Made by a program: the position numbers and the translations under genes. The notes beneath the pieces were generated by a model. That model saw only the letters and a list, made by a program, of their open reading frames with translations. It had not been told where the DNA came from and searched no databases. Below are positions 38,401 through 61,806 of a stretch of DNA of 64,000 nt, piece after piece (within the stretch, counting starts at the first letter, position 1; each line of letters begins with the position of its first letter). The stretch is from Megascapheus bottae (taxonomy: Eukaryota > Chordata > Mammalia > Rodentia > Geomyidae), in assembly GCA_024803745.1 (NCBI GenBank), contig JANJXV010000010.1, forward strand, positions 31,889,525 to 31,953,524. The letters are read 5' to 3'.

Positions 38401-38659
38401 TATCAAGTACAACATTCAAGACATGATGGTTCCAACAGCCATGTGGTCCGGAGGTCAAGACTGGCTTTCAAATCCAGAAGATGTAAAAACACTGCTCTCT
38501 GAAGTGACCAATCTCATCTACCACAAGAACATTCCTGAGTGGGCTCACGTGGATTTCATCTGGGGGTTGGATGCTCCTCAACAAGTGTACAGGGAAATCA
38601 TACACCTGATGAAAGAGGAGGTCAATTTGTCCCAGGGAACATGCAAGATTTCATTGTAA
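22941..38659 (+). CDS. LIPM: LIPM, lipase family member M (complete, nine coding exons)
   Basis: Coding exons 22941-23087, 27299-27416, 29818-30016, 31616-31725, 34477-34613, 34726-34872, 36418-36489, 37192-37263 and 38393-38659 splice into 1269 nt (422 aa plus stop; human LIPM is about 423 aa). All introns are GT-AG and phases fit. In the long-start numbering: hydrophobic signal core at 19-27, sequon N48-V-S across the first junction, HGL oxyanion region at 98-100, nucleophile Ser186 in GYSQG, Asp357 in [12 protein letters not shown], His386 in [12 protein letters not shown]. The triad is complete. GYSQG instead of the GHSQG of LIPA/LIPF is, as I recall, also in human LIPM. Known family role: acid lipase of the secretory/lysosomal route; LIPM is reported in granular keratinocytes. 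It lies downstream of its paralogue LIPN and converges on ANKRD22. No breaks seen. Confidence 0.96.
23573..23622. repeat. (GT)n microsatellite
   Basis: About 25 uninterrupted GT units in LIPM intron 1. Confidence 0.95.
25000..25130 (+). repeat. B1-type part of composite SINE
   Basis: 'cccagtggctcaagcctata' then a degraded B1 body and GGA-rich tail. Confidence 0.7.
25957..25998. repeat. (AC)n microsatellite
   Basis: About 21 AC units. Confidence 0.95.
26050..26250 (-). repeat. MIR element, diverged
   Basis: Low-similarity MIR minus-strand layout (tactgctacgtgttctatataccagccatta ... gaggaatagaaagagaac in parts). Confidence 0.45.
26846..27010. repeat. MER5A-like DNA transposon
   Basis: 'gctggttgaaccacaaacc', 'ctggtccctggcctca' and 'gatgctgatgctttag' follow the MER5A consensus order. 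Confidence 0.6.
27071..27126. repeat. (GATA)n microsatellite
   Basis: About 13 perfect GATA units, 170 bp before LIPM exon 2. Confidence 0.96.
27299..27416 (+). CDS. LIPM: LIPM coding exon 2
   Basis: 118 nt between TTTCTATAG and GTAGGG; encodes [16 protein letters not shown] then [13 protein letters not shown], the conserved N-terminal strand motif of acid lipases. Ends in phase 1. Confidence 0.95.
28122..28558 (-). mobile_element. L1 3' UTR fragment, older subfamily
   Basis: Matches the tail at 31965-32250 (acagttacattcattaggta, 'ttcttgaatattatta', 'ttgtcttgtgac', 'ttatccccttcccttccctga'). Interrupted by the SINE at 28140. Confidence 0.7.
28140..28325 (+). repeat. ID-headed SINE with perfect 18-bp target-site duplication
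   Basis: Full-length plus-strand copy; AAAAATGTATTATCAGAG at 28122-28139 is repeated at 28326-28343. Confidence 0.95.
29409..29447. repeat. (GT)n microsatellite
   Basis: About 19 GT units, 370 bp before LIPM exon 3. Confidence 0.95.
29560..29720 (-). repeat. MIR element
   Basis: MIR-like 'gaagttgcccagtagctgaatgg' (parts) and 'gatttgaacacagact' on the minus-strand layout. Confidence 0.55.
29818..30016 (+). CDS. LIPM: LIPM coding exon 3
   Basis: 199 nt between CTGCAG and GTACGC. Encodes [10 protein letters not shown] (oxyanion HG), then [10 protein letters not shown] and [11 protein letters not shown], all hallmark acid-lipase blocks. Starts phase 1, ends phase 2. Confidence 0.96.
30095..30430 (+). 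repeat. Two adjacent composite/B1 SINEs
   Basis: First: 'agttattccagctacttggg' with truncated body. Second: 'gcctgtgcctataatcccag' followed by an ID-type half ending 'gatttcaatctctagtacca'. Confidence 0.7.
30905..31228 (-). repeat. Degraded composite SINE
   Basis: Tail-like 'ggtcctgaactcaggacctt' then B1-like 'aacctcccaaggagctgag'. Confidence 0.6.
31616..31725 (+). CDS. LIPM: LIPM coding exon 4 (catalytic serine)
   Basis: 110 nt between CCTTGTAG and GTAGGT. Encodes [13 protein letters not shown] then [13 protein letters not shown] with the nucleophile serine. Phases 2 to 1. Confidence 0.96.
31726..34476 (+). other. LIPM: LIPM intron 4
   Basis: 2.75 kb. Half is a twin-primed L1 (31965-33343). 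33,350-34,440 contains a possible L2/MIR trace (33530-33610) and otherwise nothing recognised. Confidence 0.85.
31965..33343 (-). mobile_element. L1 insertion with inverted 5' part (twin-primed)
   Basis: 31965-32455 is L1 3' UTR on the minus strand; 32460-33343 is ORF2 C-terminal sequence on the + strand (degenerate, with 'ctatgacccagcaatctact', 'ggaaccaatccagatgcccc', 'gaagtaagccagacccaaag'). The outer end of the inverted part is the ORF2 end, next to where the 3' part begins in the element. Short flanking repeat TCTGCCACT at 31956-31964 and 33344-33352. Confidence 0.85.
34477..34613 (+). CDS. LIPM: LIPM coding exon 5
   Basis: 137 nt between TTACAG and GTATGT. Encodes [20 protein letters not shown] then [13 protein letters not shown]...LLPDIMIK. 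Separated from exon 6 by an intron of only 112 bp. Confidence 0.95.
34614..34725 (+). other. LIPM: LIPM intron 5, very short
   Basis: 112 bp, GTATGT...TTTCACAG, no repeat. Confidence 0.9.
34726..34872 (+). CDS. LIPM: LIPM coding exon 6
   Basis: 147 nt (49 codons, phase 0 both ends) between TTTCACAG and GTAAGT. Encodes [11 protein letters not shown]... and the cap-region cysteines of YLCGQ and DQICGN, ending [10 protein letters not shown]. Confidence 0.95.
34873..36417 (+). other. LIPM: LIPM intron 6
   Basis: 1.5 kb with an L1 tail (35690-35955) and a MIR/L2-like piece (35960-36080). 35,440-35,640 has more CpG than its surroundings and is unassigned. Confidence 0.85.
35690..35955 (+). mobile_element. 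L1 3' UTR fragment
   Basis: Plus-strand counterpart of the tails at 42909, 44956 and 61319 (GGTTATTTGAAATGGGAAAG, 'gcaccttctatctggtgaat'), ending in an A-rich tail. Confidence 0.85.
36418..36489 (+). CDS. LIPM: LIPM coding exon 7
   Basis: 72 nt between ATTACAG and GTGAGG. Encodes [20 protein letters not shown] then HWSQ; same length and phase as the LIPN exon at 929-1000. Confidence 0.95.
37192..37263 (+). CDS. LIPM: LIPM coding exon 8
   Basis: 72 nt between CGTTTTAG and GTAAAA. Encodes [18 protein letters not shown] then LEKCNQ; family AYDWG signature. Confidence 0.95.
37675..37790 (-). mobile_element. L1 3' UTR remnant
   Basis: Same older subfamily as 28122 ('agggttacagtgacattcgt', 'atcacttcctcgacttggt'). 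Confidence 0.55.
37985..38050 (-). repeat. ID SINE remnant
   Basis: 'gctgagggttgaacctagga...tgctaggcaagtgctcta' is the reverse of an ID head. A second, plus-strand remnant follows at 38065-38130. Confidence 0.65.
38393..38659 (+). CDS. LIPM: LIPM terminal coding exon (catalytic Asp and His)
   Basis: 88 codons plus TAA after GCTCTAG. Carries Asp357 (SGGQDW) and His386 (EWAHVDF). The C terminus runs about ten residues beyond LIPN (NLSQG...), a LIPM feature. Confidence 0.96.
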   Translation, partial: PTPIKYNIQDMMVPTAMWSGGQDWLSNPEDVKTLLSEVTNLIYHKNIPEWAHVDFIWGLDAPQQVYREIIHLMKEEVNLSQGTCKISL

Positions 38660-39154
38660 AAGTTTTGGTCATCAGCAAGCCTTAAGAAGAGCTACATGAA
38701 ATAGGGTACTAAAGGCAGGTATGGAGGCTTTTAAGAGGGATTTCCAGAAATGGAAAACTTCCATGCTAGTGGTAGGGAAGACAAAGATGTAATACACTAC
38801 ACATCCCTTCAAATTTCTACATTTGGCACTAAAACTGGTATGTTTCTTTTCATCTAGTAAAACTAAACTAACTTAGTAAATGAAGGTTTCCTGTGTTATT
38901 ATATCTTCTACATCTCAAAAGGCAGATTTGACTTGAAAACCACGAAGTATGGTGACATTCACTACATTATGCAGGTAAATATCCTTTGGATTTTTTTGTC
39001 TAAATATTTTGGAGCAGTATAGGAAGATGACAAATTGTAACAAATATTGAGTTCAGACATCTCTGGATTGTCTTGGGCAAAATGAGCTGGGTAACAACTT
39101 TGCTTCCATAGAGGCAGAATCCTACATCAGGAAGCCATAGGACTTGAAGGACAA

Positions 39155-39311
39155 AATAAAGAAATCAATATATTATAAGATGGAATATGTACTAGACATG
39201 CTCAGAACATAGCCAACTTTTACATTTATATTTCAGGAAAGGTAATTTTTTGAACATTTGTATTGCAGATGGCATTGCATGTGCAGGTCAGTGCCCAGAT
39301 CCTAGAATAAA
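39155..39311 (+). terminator. candidate LIPM polyadenylation signals
   Basis: AATAAA at 39155-39160 and 39306-39311, 0.5-0.65 kb after the stop codon. Usage is not provable from sequence alone. Confidence 0.25.
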
Positions 39312-40327
39312 GTTGTTGGAGAGCTTACAACCTATGGTTTAGAGATCTGCTGGCCTAATTTCCTACCTCTGAAAATTAAAAAAACTAGAAAGAAAACATT
39401 ATAGTGTCATGAGCATCATGAAATAGTGTCATGTACTTTTATCCTTAAATCTCATTCACAGGTCAACATTCACAACTCTAGATTTATTCCTTAGAAAGTT
39501 GTTAAAGATGATAATTGTAAATTATATATAAATAGTATGTTGCAAAATCTATTATGAAACCAAATCTAAAGTATGCTATGCATGTTGAAGGCCATTTTGA
39601 AGATATACTACTGTGTAAAGTTCTTATTTATTTTTGTCTCCCAGAGGCATACAGTGCCTAAGCCCAATGCTAATGGATCTTAAATAATTTATTTTGGGAC
39701 ACTTAAAACCTACAGAATATATACACAATACTTCTGGCCACAGGGCCTTTAAATATCGTTCCATAAATATTTGTATTGTATTAGTTCTTTGTTACATATA
39801 AGGAGAACAAATCAGACATTCTTAGAGTATCATTTGTTTCATATATATACTTACTCTACATCTACATCTCTGCCCAACATAGTCTTGATTTCCAAAAGAC
39901 AATCATATATAACCAGTATGTTTCTCCGTACTTAGTCTCATTTCACGAAAGATGTAAGAAAGGTATTTTGGCATTGAGAATCTCTCACTTCAAATGTAAT
40001 CCCGATACCCTTCTCATTACATTCCTCCAGCTTTGTGAATAATTCCTTTATCCAAATAAGTTACAATCACATTTTAAATTTTGTGAGTGAAAAGAAAGAC
40101 TACTAAGTTAGGAAAGGCACCACAGTGGTAGGGAGAATTCTTAACAAGAATGAGGCCTTAGGCTCAGTCTTCAAACCAACAAAATATGACATGACTGAGT
40201 AAAAAGAACAAACTCATATTTACTTTCTCATTGCAAGATCACAAATTTATCTATTTTTAATTTCTGTACAGGAGATTAAACTCAGTCCCTGTGCATGCCA
40301 TATCCACACTCTATTGATCCAACTGTA

Positions 40328-40528
40328 GAGGGATTTTTTTTTTGCCAGTCCTGGCGCTTGAACTCAGGACCTGAGCACTGTCCTTGGGCTTTCGCAAGGT
40401 GAGCAGTCTACTTCTTGAGCCACAGCACCACTTCTGGCTGTTTCTGTGTATGTGGTACTGAGGAATTGAACCTGGGTCTTCATGCAAGCTAGGCAAGCAC
40501 TCTACCACTAGGCCAACCTCCCGGCCCC
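40328..40528 (-). repeat. ID-headed SINE
   Basis: Full-length minus-strand copy beginning (T)9 GCCAGTCCTGG and ending 'ccaacctcccggcccc'. No clear target-site duplication. Confidence 0.92.
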
Positions 40529-40726
40529 CAGAAGGCTATTTTTGAACAGTTTGATAGTGACATATCTTGCTCAAACCAGGGTAGCTTATATGTATAAACT
40601 GCTACCAGAATCTTGTGGAATGCAGGCAAATCTGCTCGCAGAAAATAAGCACCCAGAAGAAAACACTCTGATTTTTAGTATTTGCCAAGACTTATGATAT
40701 AAACAGGCTGACAACTGATACATACA

Positions 40727-40732
40727 TTTATT
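40727..40732 (-). terminator. candidate ANKRD22 polyadenylation signal
   Basis: TTTATT on the + strand (AATAAA on the minus strand) about 460 bp after the ANKRD22 stop. Plausible 3' end; not proven. Confidence 0.3.
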
Positions 40733-41193
40733 ATATTTTTTCATCAGAGAAATGTTTACATTGGGATCTCTAAATCCTTGCACATGCTCATATCATTCAA
40801 TACAAAAGTACATACTTTGATTATTCCTTGTACTTACTGCATCTGAGAGGAACAGTGCTTCTTAGGACATGAACAGTGATGCCCCTTTATGAAGCTGGAC
40901 AAGAGAACACTGTATCTGGTAACTTGACTCTCCTTTCTTGGAGAGATGGAACTTGAAACATTAGATTTAGACAGAAGTGGATACTCCACAACGTCACTGT
41001 TTCTTCTAGAAGGATTATACCCATGATGGACTCCACTGAATTAAAAATGCCTTATAAACATCAAGCTCTTCACAAACATCAACCATGGTCGCCATCCTTC
41101 TCTCTAAAATGCGAGTGGTCCAGAGACCAGCAATCCACAACAAAGACCCAGTCTTTCCGTTGTGTCTCTGTCTCCGTCTGTGAGGTCACAGGA

Positions 41194-55558
<14,365 letters not shown>

Positions 55559-55603
55559 GAGGGCACTTCACAATGCTTACTTCACTTCTGCTGCCTCTGG
55601 AAT

Positions 55604-55610
55604 CTTCCGG
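55604..55610 (-). promoter_or_regulatory. ETS-type site upstream of the ANKRD22 start
   Basis: CCGGAAG on the minus strand about 45 bp before the ATG, in a locally GC-richer stretch (55560-55790). It is a single motif match and could be chance or lie in the 5' UTR. Confidence 0.2.
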
Positions 55611-56334
55611 AGCTATTTCAGATTATCATAAAAACTCTTCCCAAAGAGAAAGGTCCCAAGAAGTCCAAGCCAGTGGCAAACCCTTTCTGTCTCCGCCTGT
55701 TAGTGCTGTTTCAACAACTCACCTGGCAAACACACCTCGCGGAACCAGCTCATGAAGCCAAGGCATCACCTTACCATGAAATGACCCGGATGGTGTATCA
55801 CTTCATGTTACAACCGGGGGAGCCAGTTTCTGAGTCATACTTGTTCTGCCAGGAAAGAAGGAAGCAGAACTGAGATCGGAAAGGTGGCAAGTTCTTAAAT
55901 TGGCAAGAAGGCCTAGGGGATCCAGATAATAGACTGTGTTTAGAACATGTCCTCACTGAGATCAAAATGACAGCAATCAGCTAAGGGACCTACCACCTTA
56001 GCCTGGGTTTTGTAGTAGAGCCAGTTACAGTAGGGGTGGAACCACAGCGCACAGCCTGTGTTCTGATGCCCTAATCAGTGTGTGGCTTAACTTCAACTTT
56101 ACAGGATCACTTTTCTTTTACTCCTGATCCTTTTTAAGGTTTTATATATGTATATATATATATATAAATGATGTATCTGTGGGGCCTTACTGTTCACTAT
56201 ATCATATCATGCTTTGAGTTTAAAAAAAAAAGAAAAGAGAAAGAAACGTACAATCTCAAGTTTGATAAAGTTTAGTCTGCTTTAATTTGTGATATTATAG
56301 AAGAAACTTATTAAGGGAAAGAGATTTGCTCCCC

Positions 56335-56415
56335 TTCCTCCTCCTTTATTAATGAGAATCAAACCTCAGCACAAGGCAAGTGATCAACTACTAAGCTATC
56401 ACCTCAAACCCTGCT
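56335..56415 (-). repeat. ID SINE remnant
   Basis: 'gagaatcaaacctcagcaca' and 'caagtgatcaactactaagc' read as a reversed ID head. Confidence 0.55.
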
Positions 56416-57163
56416 GTTTTTTCTCAAAAATTAAATTCTCAATATCCCAGCTGTCAGTCTTTAATCAGACAGCTTCCTAGCTTCAATCGTTAAAAGCAGA
56501 CCTATGTCCTCAGATCTTAGAATTACCCAGACTATTCCAACCAGCATTTTATCCTGTATTAGAAAGGGCATCATATTCTACCTAGCAAATCAAAGCATCC
56601 TTTGTTTTCCTAGGGCCATCACACATCCACCAAAATAAGTAAACACTCAGATGTACACTAACTTGAAATAAAACATTCTATCATGTATACTATGAAATTC
56701 CTTCCCAAGTACTAAGTATTTCAACATCCAAAAGACATGGAAAACATCAGCCTTTGCCATCCTATCTAGCTTAATAGCTATGTGAATATAAAATAGTATT
56801 TATCCAAATGAACTCCAGGAAATGGAAACAAGAGGATTTTTTTCTTTCTTGTTGTTTTTGTTTTCTGTATCTTTTGTTTGTAAATTTATCTGTTTTAGGG
56901 AGAATAAGGAAGGGAACAGAAAATGTGGGACAAAGGGTAAACAAATGTGGCAGTGATGGTATTTACTAGACACTATGTCGAAAATGAATTTTACAACTTG
57001 TGGATAGTAATGGGAGGAGGAAAACCTGGGAGAGAGACAGGGCAGGAGAGACACTGTTCAATAAGAAAATGTGCTCTTTACCTGACTTATGTAACTGTAA
57101 CCCCTCTGCACTTCACCTTTCCAACAACAATACACATACATATAAATTACTATATACACACAC

Positions 57164-57167
<4 letters not shown>

Positions 57168-57236
<69 letters not shown>
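57168..57236. repeat. (GA)n microsatellite
   Basis: 69 bp of uninterrupted AG/GA. Confidence 0.97.
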
Positions 57237-57239
<3 letters not shown>

Positions 57240-57349
57240 AGAGAGAATAAATAAATCACTTTTTAGGGAAAAAAATCAGGACTTCATCCATGGCCTATGG
57301 CCTACCTTCCCTCCCTTCTCTGGCCACTTTGAGAAATAGTGACTTTTTT

Positions 57350-57515
57350 TTGCCAGTCATGGGGCTTGAACTTAGAGCACTGTCCTTGGACTTTTCTCAA
57401 GGCTAGAGCTCTACAACATAAGTCATAGCACCACTTCCAGCTTTTTTCTATGTATGTGGTACCAAGGAATCGAACCGGGCCTTCATGCATGCTAGGCAAG
57501 CCCTCCCAGCCCCAA
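57350..57515 (-). repeat. ID-headed SINE with perfect 19-bp target-site duplication
   Basis: Flanked by GAGAAATAGTGACTTTTTT at 57331-57349 and 57516-57534; carries small internal deletions. Confidence 0.93.
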
Positions 57516-57764
57516 GAGAAATAGTGACTTTTTTATTCTTTTTATTATTCCTGCACCAAATCCTGGAAAAGAGGTAGCATGGGGACAGATTTAACATTTT
57601 ATTTGACTTTCTGATTTTCAAAACAAGTTTCTTATTGTCTTAAAATGTCTCTGACTTTGATATTCTGAACATATTTCATATAAAAGTTAATAACACCATT
57701 GTCCTTTGTTTTCCTATCTCTACTCTTTCCACATACTTCAGACCTTTGAACACATCACTTCCAT

Positions 57765-57850
57765 TTATTGATTCAGCCGGATTGAGTGCCTGCTCTGTTC
57801 CAGGAACTAGTTTAAATGTAAATACAGTAGCAAGTAAAACTTTGTCCTTA
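57765..57850 (-). repeat. MIR/L2-like remnant
   Basis: 'gagtgcctgctctgttccag' resembles the common MIR/L2 end. Confidence 0.45.
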
Positions 57851-57950
57851 GCGATAACTATTATCATAGAGTAACTCAGGAGTAGAGCACTTCCTAGCAT
57901 GTGCTTTCTAGATTTCTAGATGTTGATTCCCAGCAACAACACAACATACA

Positions 57951-57952
<2 letters not shown>

Positions 57953-58020
<68 letters not shown>
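57953..58020. repeat. (CT)n microsatellite
   Basis: 68 bp of uninterrupted CT. Confidence 0.97.
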
Positions 58021-58023
<3 letters not shown>

Positions 58024-58397
58024 GCAATGAGTTCATTTAGAGGAAGGCAGAAATATAATCACTTAGAGTGCCATCTAGTGTCTATTTGCCATCTCACAGG
58101 TATAGCTCTGGGGAGACTGAAATTTGAAGTCTTTTCCTAAAGGTTAATGATTCTCTTTCTTTGAAACTAAACTCTTCTATATATCAGTTTGAGAATTGCC
58201 TGTTAGCTTGACCGCAATCGAAAAAGAGAACAAAAAGCTATGTTTAAAGGCTTTTTTATTTTAAAACTGTAAACATATTTACAAGCCAGCTATCACTCAG
58301 AAGCAGCTATCACTTGATTTATTCAGAACTGCAATATGTGAGGTTCTGCCATTCTCATCCTGGTGTGTACCTCCAGTTGCCAAAAGTCACAGACATG

Positions 58398-58564
58398 GGC
58401 AGGGAGTTCGGCCTAGTGGTAGAGTGCTTGCCTAGCATGCAGGAAGACCCAGGTTCAATTCCTGGAAGTGGTACTGTGGCTCAAGTGGTAAAGCTCCAGC
58501 CTTGAAAAAGCCAAAGGACAGTGCTCAGGCCCTGAGCTCAAGCCCAGGACGGGCAAAAAAAAAA
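58398..58564 (+). repeat. ID-headed SINE with internal deletion
   Basis: Lacks about 25 bp between 'ggttcaattcct' and 'ggaagtggtac'. Flanked by imperfect repeats AAAAGTCACAGACATG (58382 on) and AAAAGTCGCAGGCAGC (58562 on). Confidence 0.9.
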
Positions 58565-59282
58565 AGTCGCAGGCAGCAATTCAGAATGATGCTTGAAGAA
58601 CTGTTTGAAAGTCTGTATTATTTGTAGACAACAAATAACCAGCTGTAGAAATGTCCACAGATAACATAAAACTATTGGATGAAAGCAAAAGACTCTGCTG
58701 TTCGTATCAGAATATAAAATATATATAATTTCATGTAATGTCATTGACATATCAGGATATAAAGCTTACATAATTGTATGTAATTATATATATGTATATG
58801 TATAAAGTGGGTGGACTTGTAGAGTTTTCTGTATATGCTATGGTTGTGTTCCACGAAAGAAGCCTGGATCTTTTATCAGGAGCAGTAAGCATGCCTTAGT
58901 CTTGTTCAGCAGGAAAATGCAATCTCCACCTTCAAAGTCATTTGCAAGGCAAACATCCTTAAGTAGATAATCAGGAATAAAGGCATACAGCACTTCTGCT
59001 TAAATGACATGACGAATTACAAAAGACCAATGAATTTCCAAAGACATGATTCAGAGAACCAGTGTTGGTGAAATTCAAGGTATTAATTGTGATGATTCAG
59101 CTGACAATGTTGCAGTCCAGTCCTGCAGGGTAATTCTGGCTTTAGTTCTGGAGTTTGTGAATACTAACTAATAGTACTAATGATTTGTTTTGCTGACAAA
59201 GAGCCTAATAATACACTACAGAAATGGTAGCTTCCCTCCAAAAAAAGTGTCTGTTCACAACCATACCTTGTCAGATATTTTT

Positions 59283-59469
59283 TTTTTGCCAGTCCTGAGC
59301 TGGAGCTCAGGGCCTGAGCACTGTCCCTGGACTTTCTCAAGGCTAGAGCTCTACCACTTGAGCCTCAGCACCACTTCCGGCTTTTTTTCTATGTATATGG
59401 TACCAAGGAATCGAACCTGGGTCTTTGTGCATGCGAGGCAAGCACGCTACCACTAGGCCAAACTCCCGG
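59283..59469 (-). repeat. ID-headed SINE with near-perfect target-site duplication
   Basis: Flanked by CCTTGTCAGATATTTTT (59266-59282) and CCTTGTCAGTTATTTTT (59470-59486), one mismatch. Confidence 0.92.
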
Positions 59470-59942
59470 CCTTGTCAGTTATTTTTATTGTGCATTTTGG
59501 CATTCCATCTACTAGAGCAAAGCATAAGCTCTATTCCTGGTTCAGTCTTATGGAAAAAAGGATGTGGGTATCTTGGTAACCATCCAGAAGGCCTAGACTT
59601 GCCTAAGGTAAAATCTACTAGATAATGCAGTTTCTTAAAGGGTTGGGTTTCTATTTTCTTCAATCCTGTGGAGATTTTGTCTTACTTGATGAAACACAGC
59701 TTTAGTGATGATTTTAACCATTTGCTTGACTACTCTGCAGCAATTCTCCTTAAAGGGATAATTCTCTTCATCGATTTGACAACAGCATGTAAGTTAATTG
59801 GACAGATGTATGCATTTAGTTTTTCCTAATTGAAATAAACTTTAATGTGAGAATCATGTTTAAAAATGATATACTTGAAGGATTGCATTTCATAGTCAAA
59901 TTTAAGACTGACTCTCTTATTTTTACTTTTTAAATTTCCGAA

Positions 59943-60035
59943 TGGGCTAGGAATGTGGCTTAGTGGTAGAGTGCTTGTCTACCATTCATGAAGCTCAGGA
60001 CAGTGCCCAGGCCCTGAGTTCAAGCCCTGATGATT
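59943..60035 (+). repeat. ID-headed SINE, internally deleted
   Basis: tRNA-like head joined directly to the distal 'caggacagtgcccaggccct' end. Confidence 0.8.
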
Positions 60036-60151
60036 TTTTTCACATGAATTTTGTATATCTTCTTTCTGCCCCTCTCCTCTCCTCTATCATCTCTACATTG
60101 GTTGTCTTCCCATTTTCACTTTTCATGTTAATTATCACTCTACATTCTCTT

Positions 60152-60808
60152 TTTTTTAATTTCAATGTATACAGGGGTTACATTTATATTCACCAGATAG
60201 AGGGTGCATTACTTCTCACACATTGATATCCCTTCTTATGTTTTTGTCCTCTTTTCCCTCCTCCCACCCCCTCCCCTCATTTTCTCTCTCCTATTTCAAA
60301 TAAACAAGTAAACATCTATATAATATACCAGGTAACAAAGTGGGATACTGTAACAATATGAGATTAGCCAAAGGGCAACACAAGAGAAGAGAGAAAAGCA
60401 TAATGCATAAAGAATAACAGTCACTTATAATTAAGCTCTTGTTTCCAAGTCCTGGAGGTTCATTAATTTGGCCTCATCCTATAAGGCCTTATGTATCTAG
60501 GGTTTGAGCTATTGTAATCCTCCCATTGGTCCAGAAACAAGGGCTTATTAAATCCACTAACACAACGCTGCACTATTTACCATAGCAAAGATATGAAACC
60601 AACCCAGATGTCCCTCAGTTGATGAGTGGATCAACAAGATGTGGTATTTGTACACAATGGAATTCTATGCCACCATCAGTAAGAATGACAGCGCACCATT
60701 TGTAAGGAAATGGAAAGACTTAGAAAGAATCATACTAAGTGAAGTAAGCCAGACCCAAAGGAACATAGGCTCCATGGCTTCCCTCATTTGTATTAATTAG
60801 TACACATC
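60152..60808 (-). mobile_element. L1 insertion with inverted 5' part (twin-primed), perfect 19-bp target-site duplication
   Basis: 60152-60530 is L1 3' UTR on the minus strand with its poly(A) as T8 at the left edge. About 60531-60808 is ORF2 C-terminal sequence on the + strand ('ccatagcaaagatatgaaac', 'gaagtaagccagacccaaag'). TATCACTCTACATTCTCTT flanks it at 60133-60151 and 60809-60827. Confidence 0.93.
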
Positions 60809-61318
60809 TATCACTCTACATTCTCTTAAAGAATTATATCCTATTGGAATGAGAGGCATGACAGATTACACTAGAAAAGAAATACTCTCACATACTACCA
60901 ATTACACTACCATTACTTTTCATTTTAAGATATAGATTTCATTCAAAGTAAAAAAATGCTAAAATAAAAGAGCATGGTATGAAAGCCTCAGACAAAGAGA
61001 ACTTACTATAAATATCTTACCCTTTCCTGAAAGGGTAAGGAAAGTCTAAAGTTTCATGGGCGGATTTTATAATATTAATTGTTTCGAAGTTTGCTTCTCA
61101 CCTTCACACCTGTGATTAAAATAATCCCTTCCCAAAAGGCATTTTGTTTAAGGCTTCCTTCAATTTGGATGGGATGGCAAAGTGTGGCAAATATGTAACT
61201 ACCATAAAAGGTAATATATGATTTTATGCGCTCTAAATAATTGAATTAAAGACAATTAAGCACTTAAAAGCCAACCAATGAGAACTTATTGAACAACTGG
61301 GTATAAAATCATATTTTT

Positions 61319-61603
61319 ATTTAATTTTTTCTGTGTTAAATCTTTTTTTATTTTATGGTTTTCTTTTTTTTAATATTTTTATTGTATTTAATAAAAAGAG
61401 TTACATGATATTTGCCAGATAGAAGGTACATTAATTCACATACATTGATACCCTTCCACATGTCTTGGTCCCCATTACCCTCCCTCCCACCCCGTCTCTT
61501 GGTTTTCCCCCCTTCCCTGTCCAATTTCAAGTAACCAAATACAAATGTATCCAATATACCAGATAACAAAGTGAGATATTGTGACAATATGAGATAACAA
61601 AGG
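61319..61603 (-). mobile_element. 5'-truncated L1 tail with target-site duplication
   Basis: L1 3' UTR with a long degraded T-rich tail, flanked by AAAATCATATTTTT at 61305-61318 and 61604-61617. Confidence 0.85.
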
Positions 61604-61749
61604 AAAATCATATTTTTTAAATAAACTATTGAAAGCTGTGAGAAAATGTTCATAATGCACTTAGAATACAGTTTATTTTGAAAACATGCATATTTGAATA
61701 TAATAAGCTTGATAAAACACATACCTATTGGACTAAAGATGTAGGTCAA

Positions 61750-61806
61750 TAGTAGTTTTTTTGTCTAGCATGTGCAAAGCCTTATCCTTAATCACCAGCA
61801 CCTCAG
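61750..61806 (+). repeat. ID SINE fragment
   Basis: 'tctagcatgtgcaaagcctt' ... 'taatcaccagcacctcag'. Confidence 0.55.

Larger units (their letters stand above)
38660..41193. other. LIPM-ANKRD22 tail-to-tail interval
   Basis: Expected to hold both 3' UTRs. One SINE (40328-40528), an old ID remnant (40111-40180) and candidate AATAAA signals. No other exon recognised. Confidence 0.75.
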
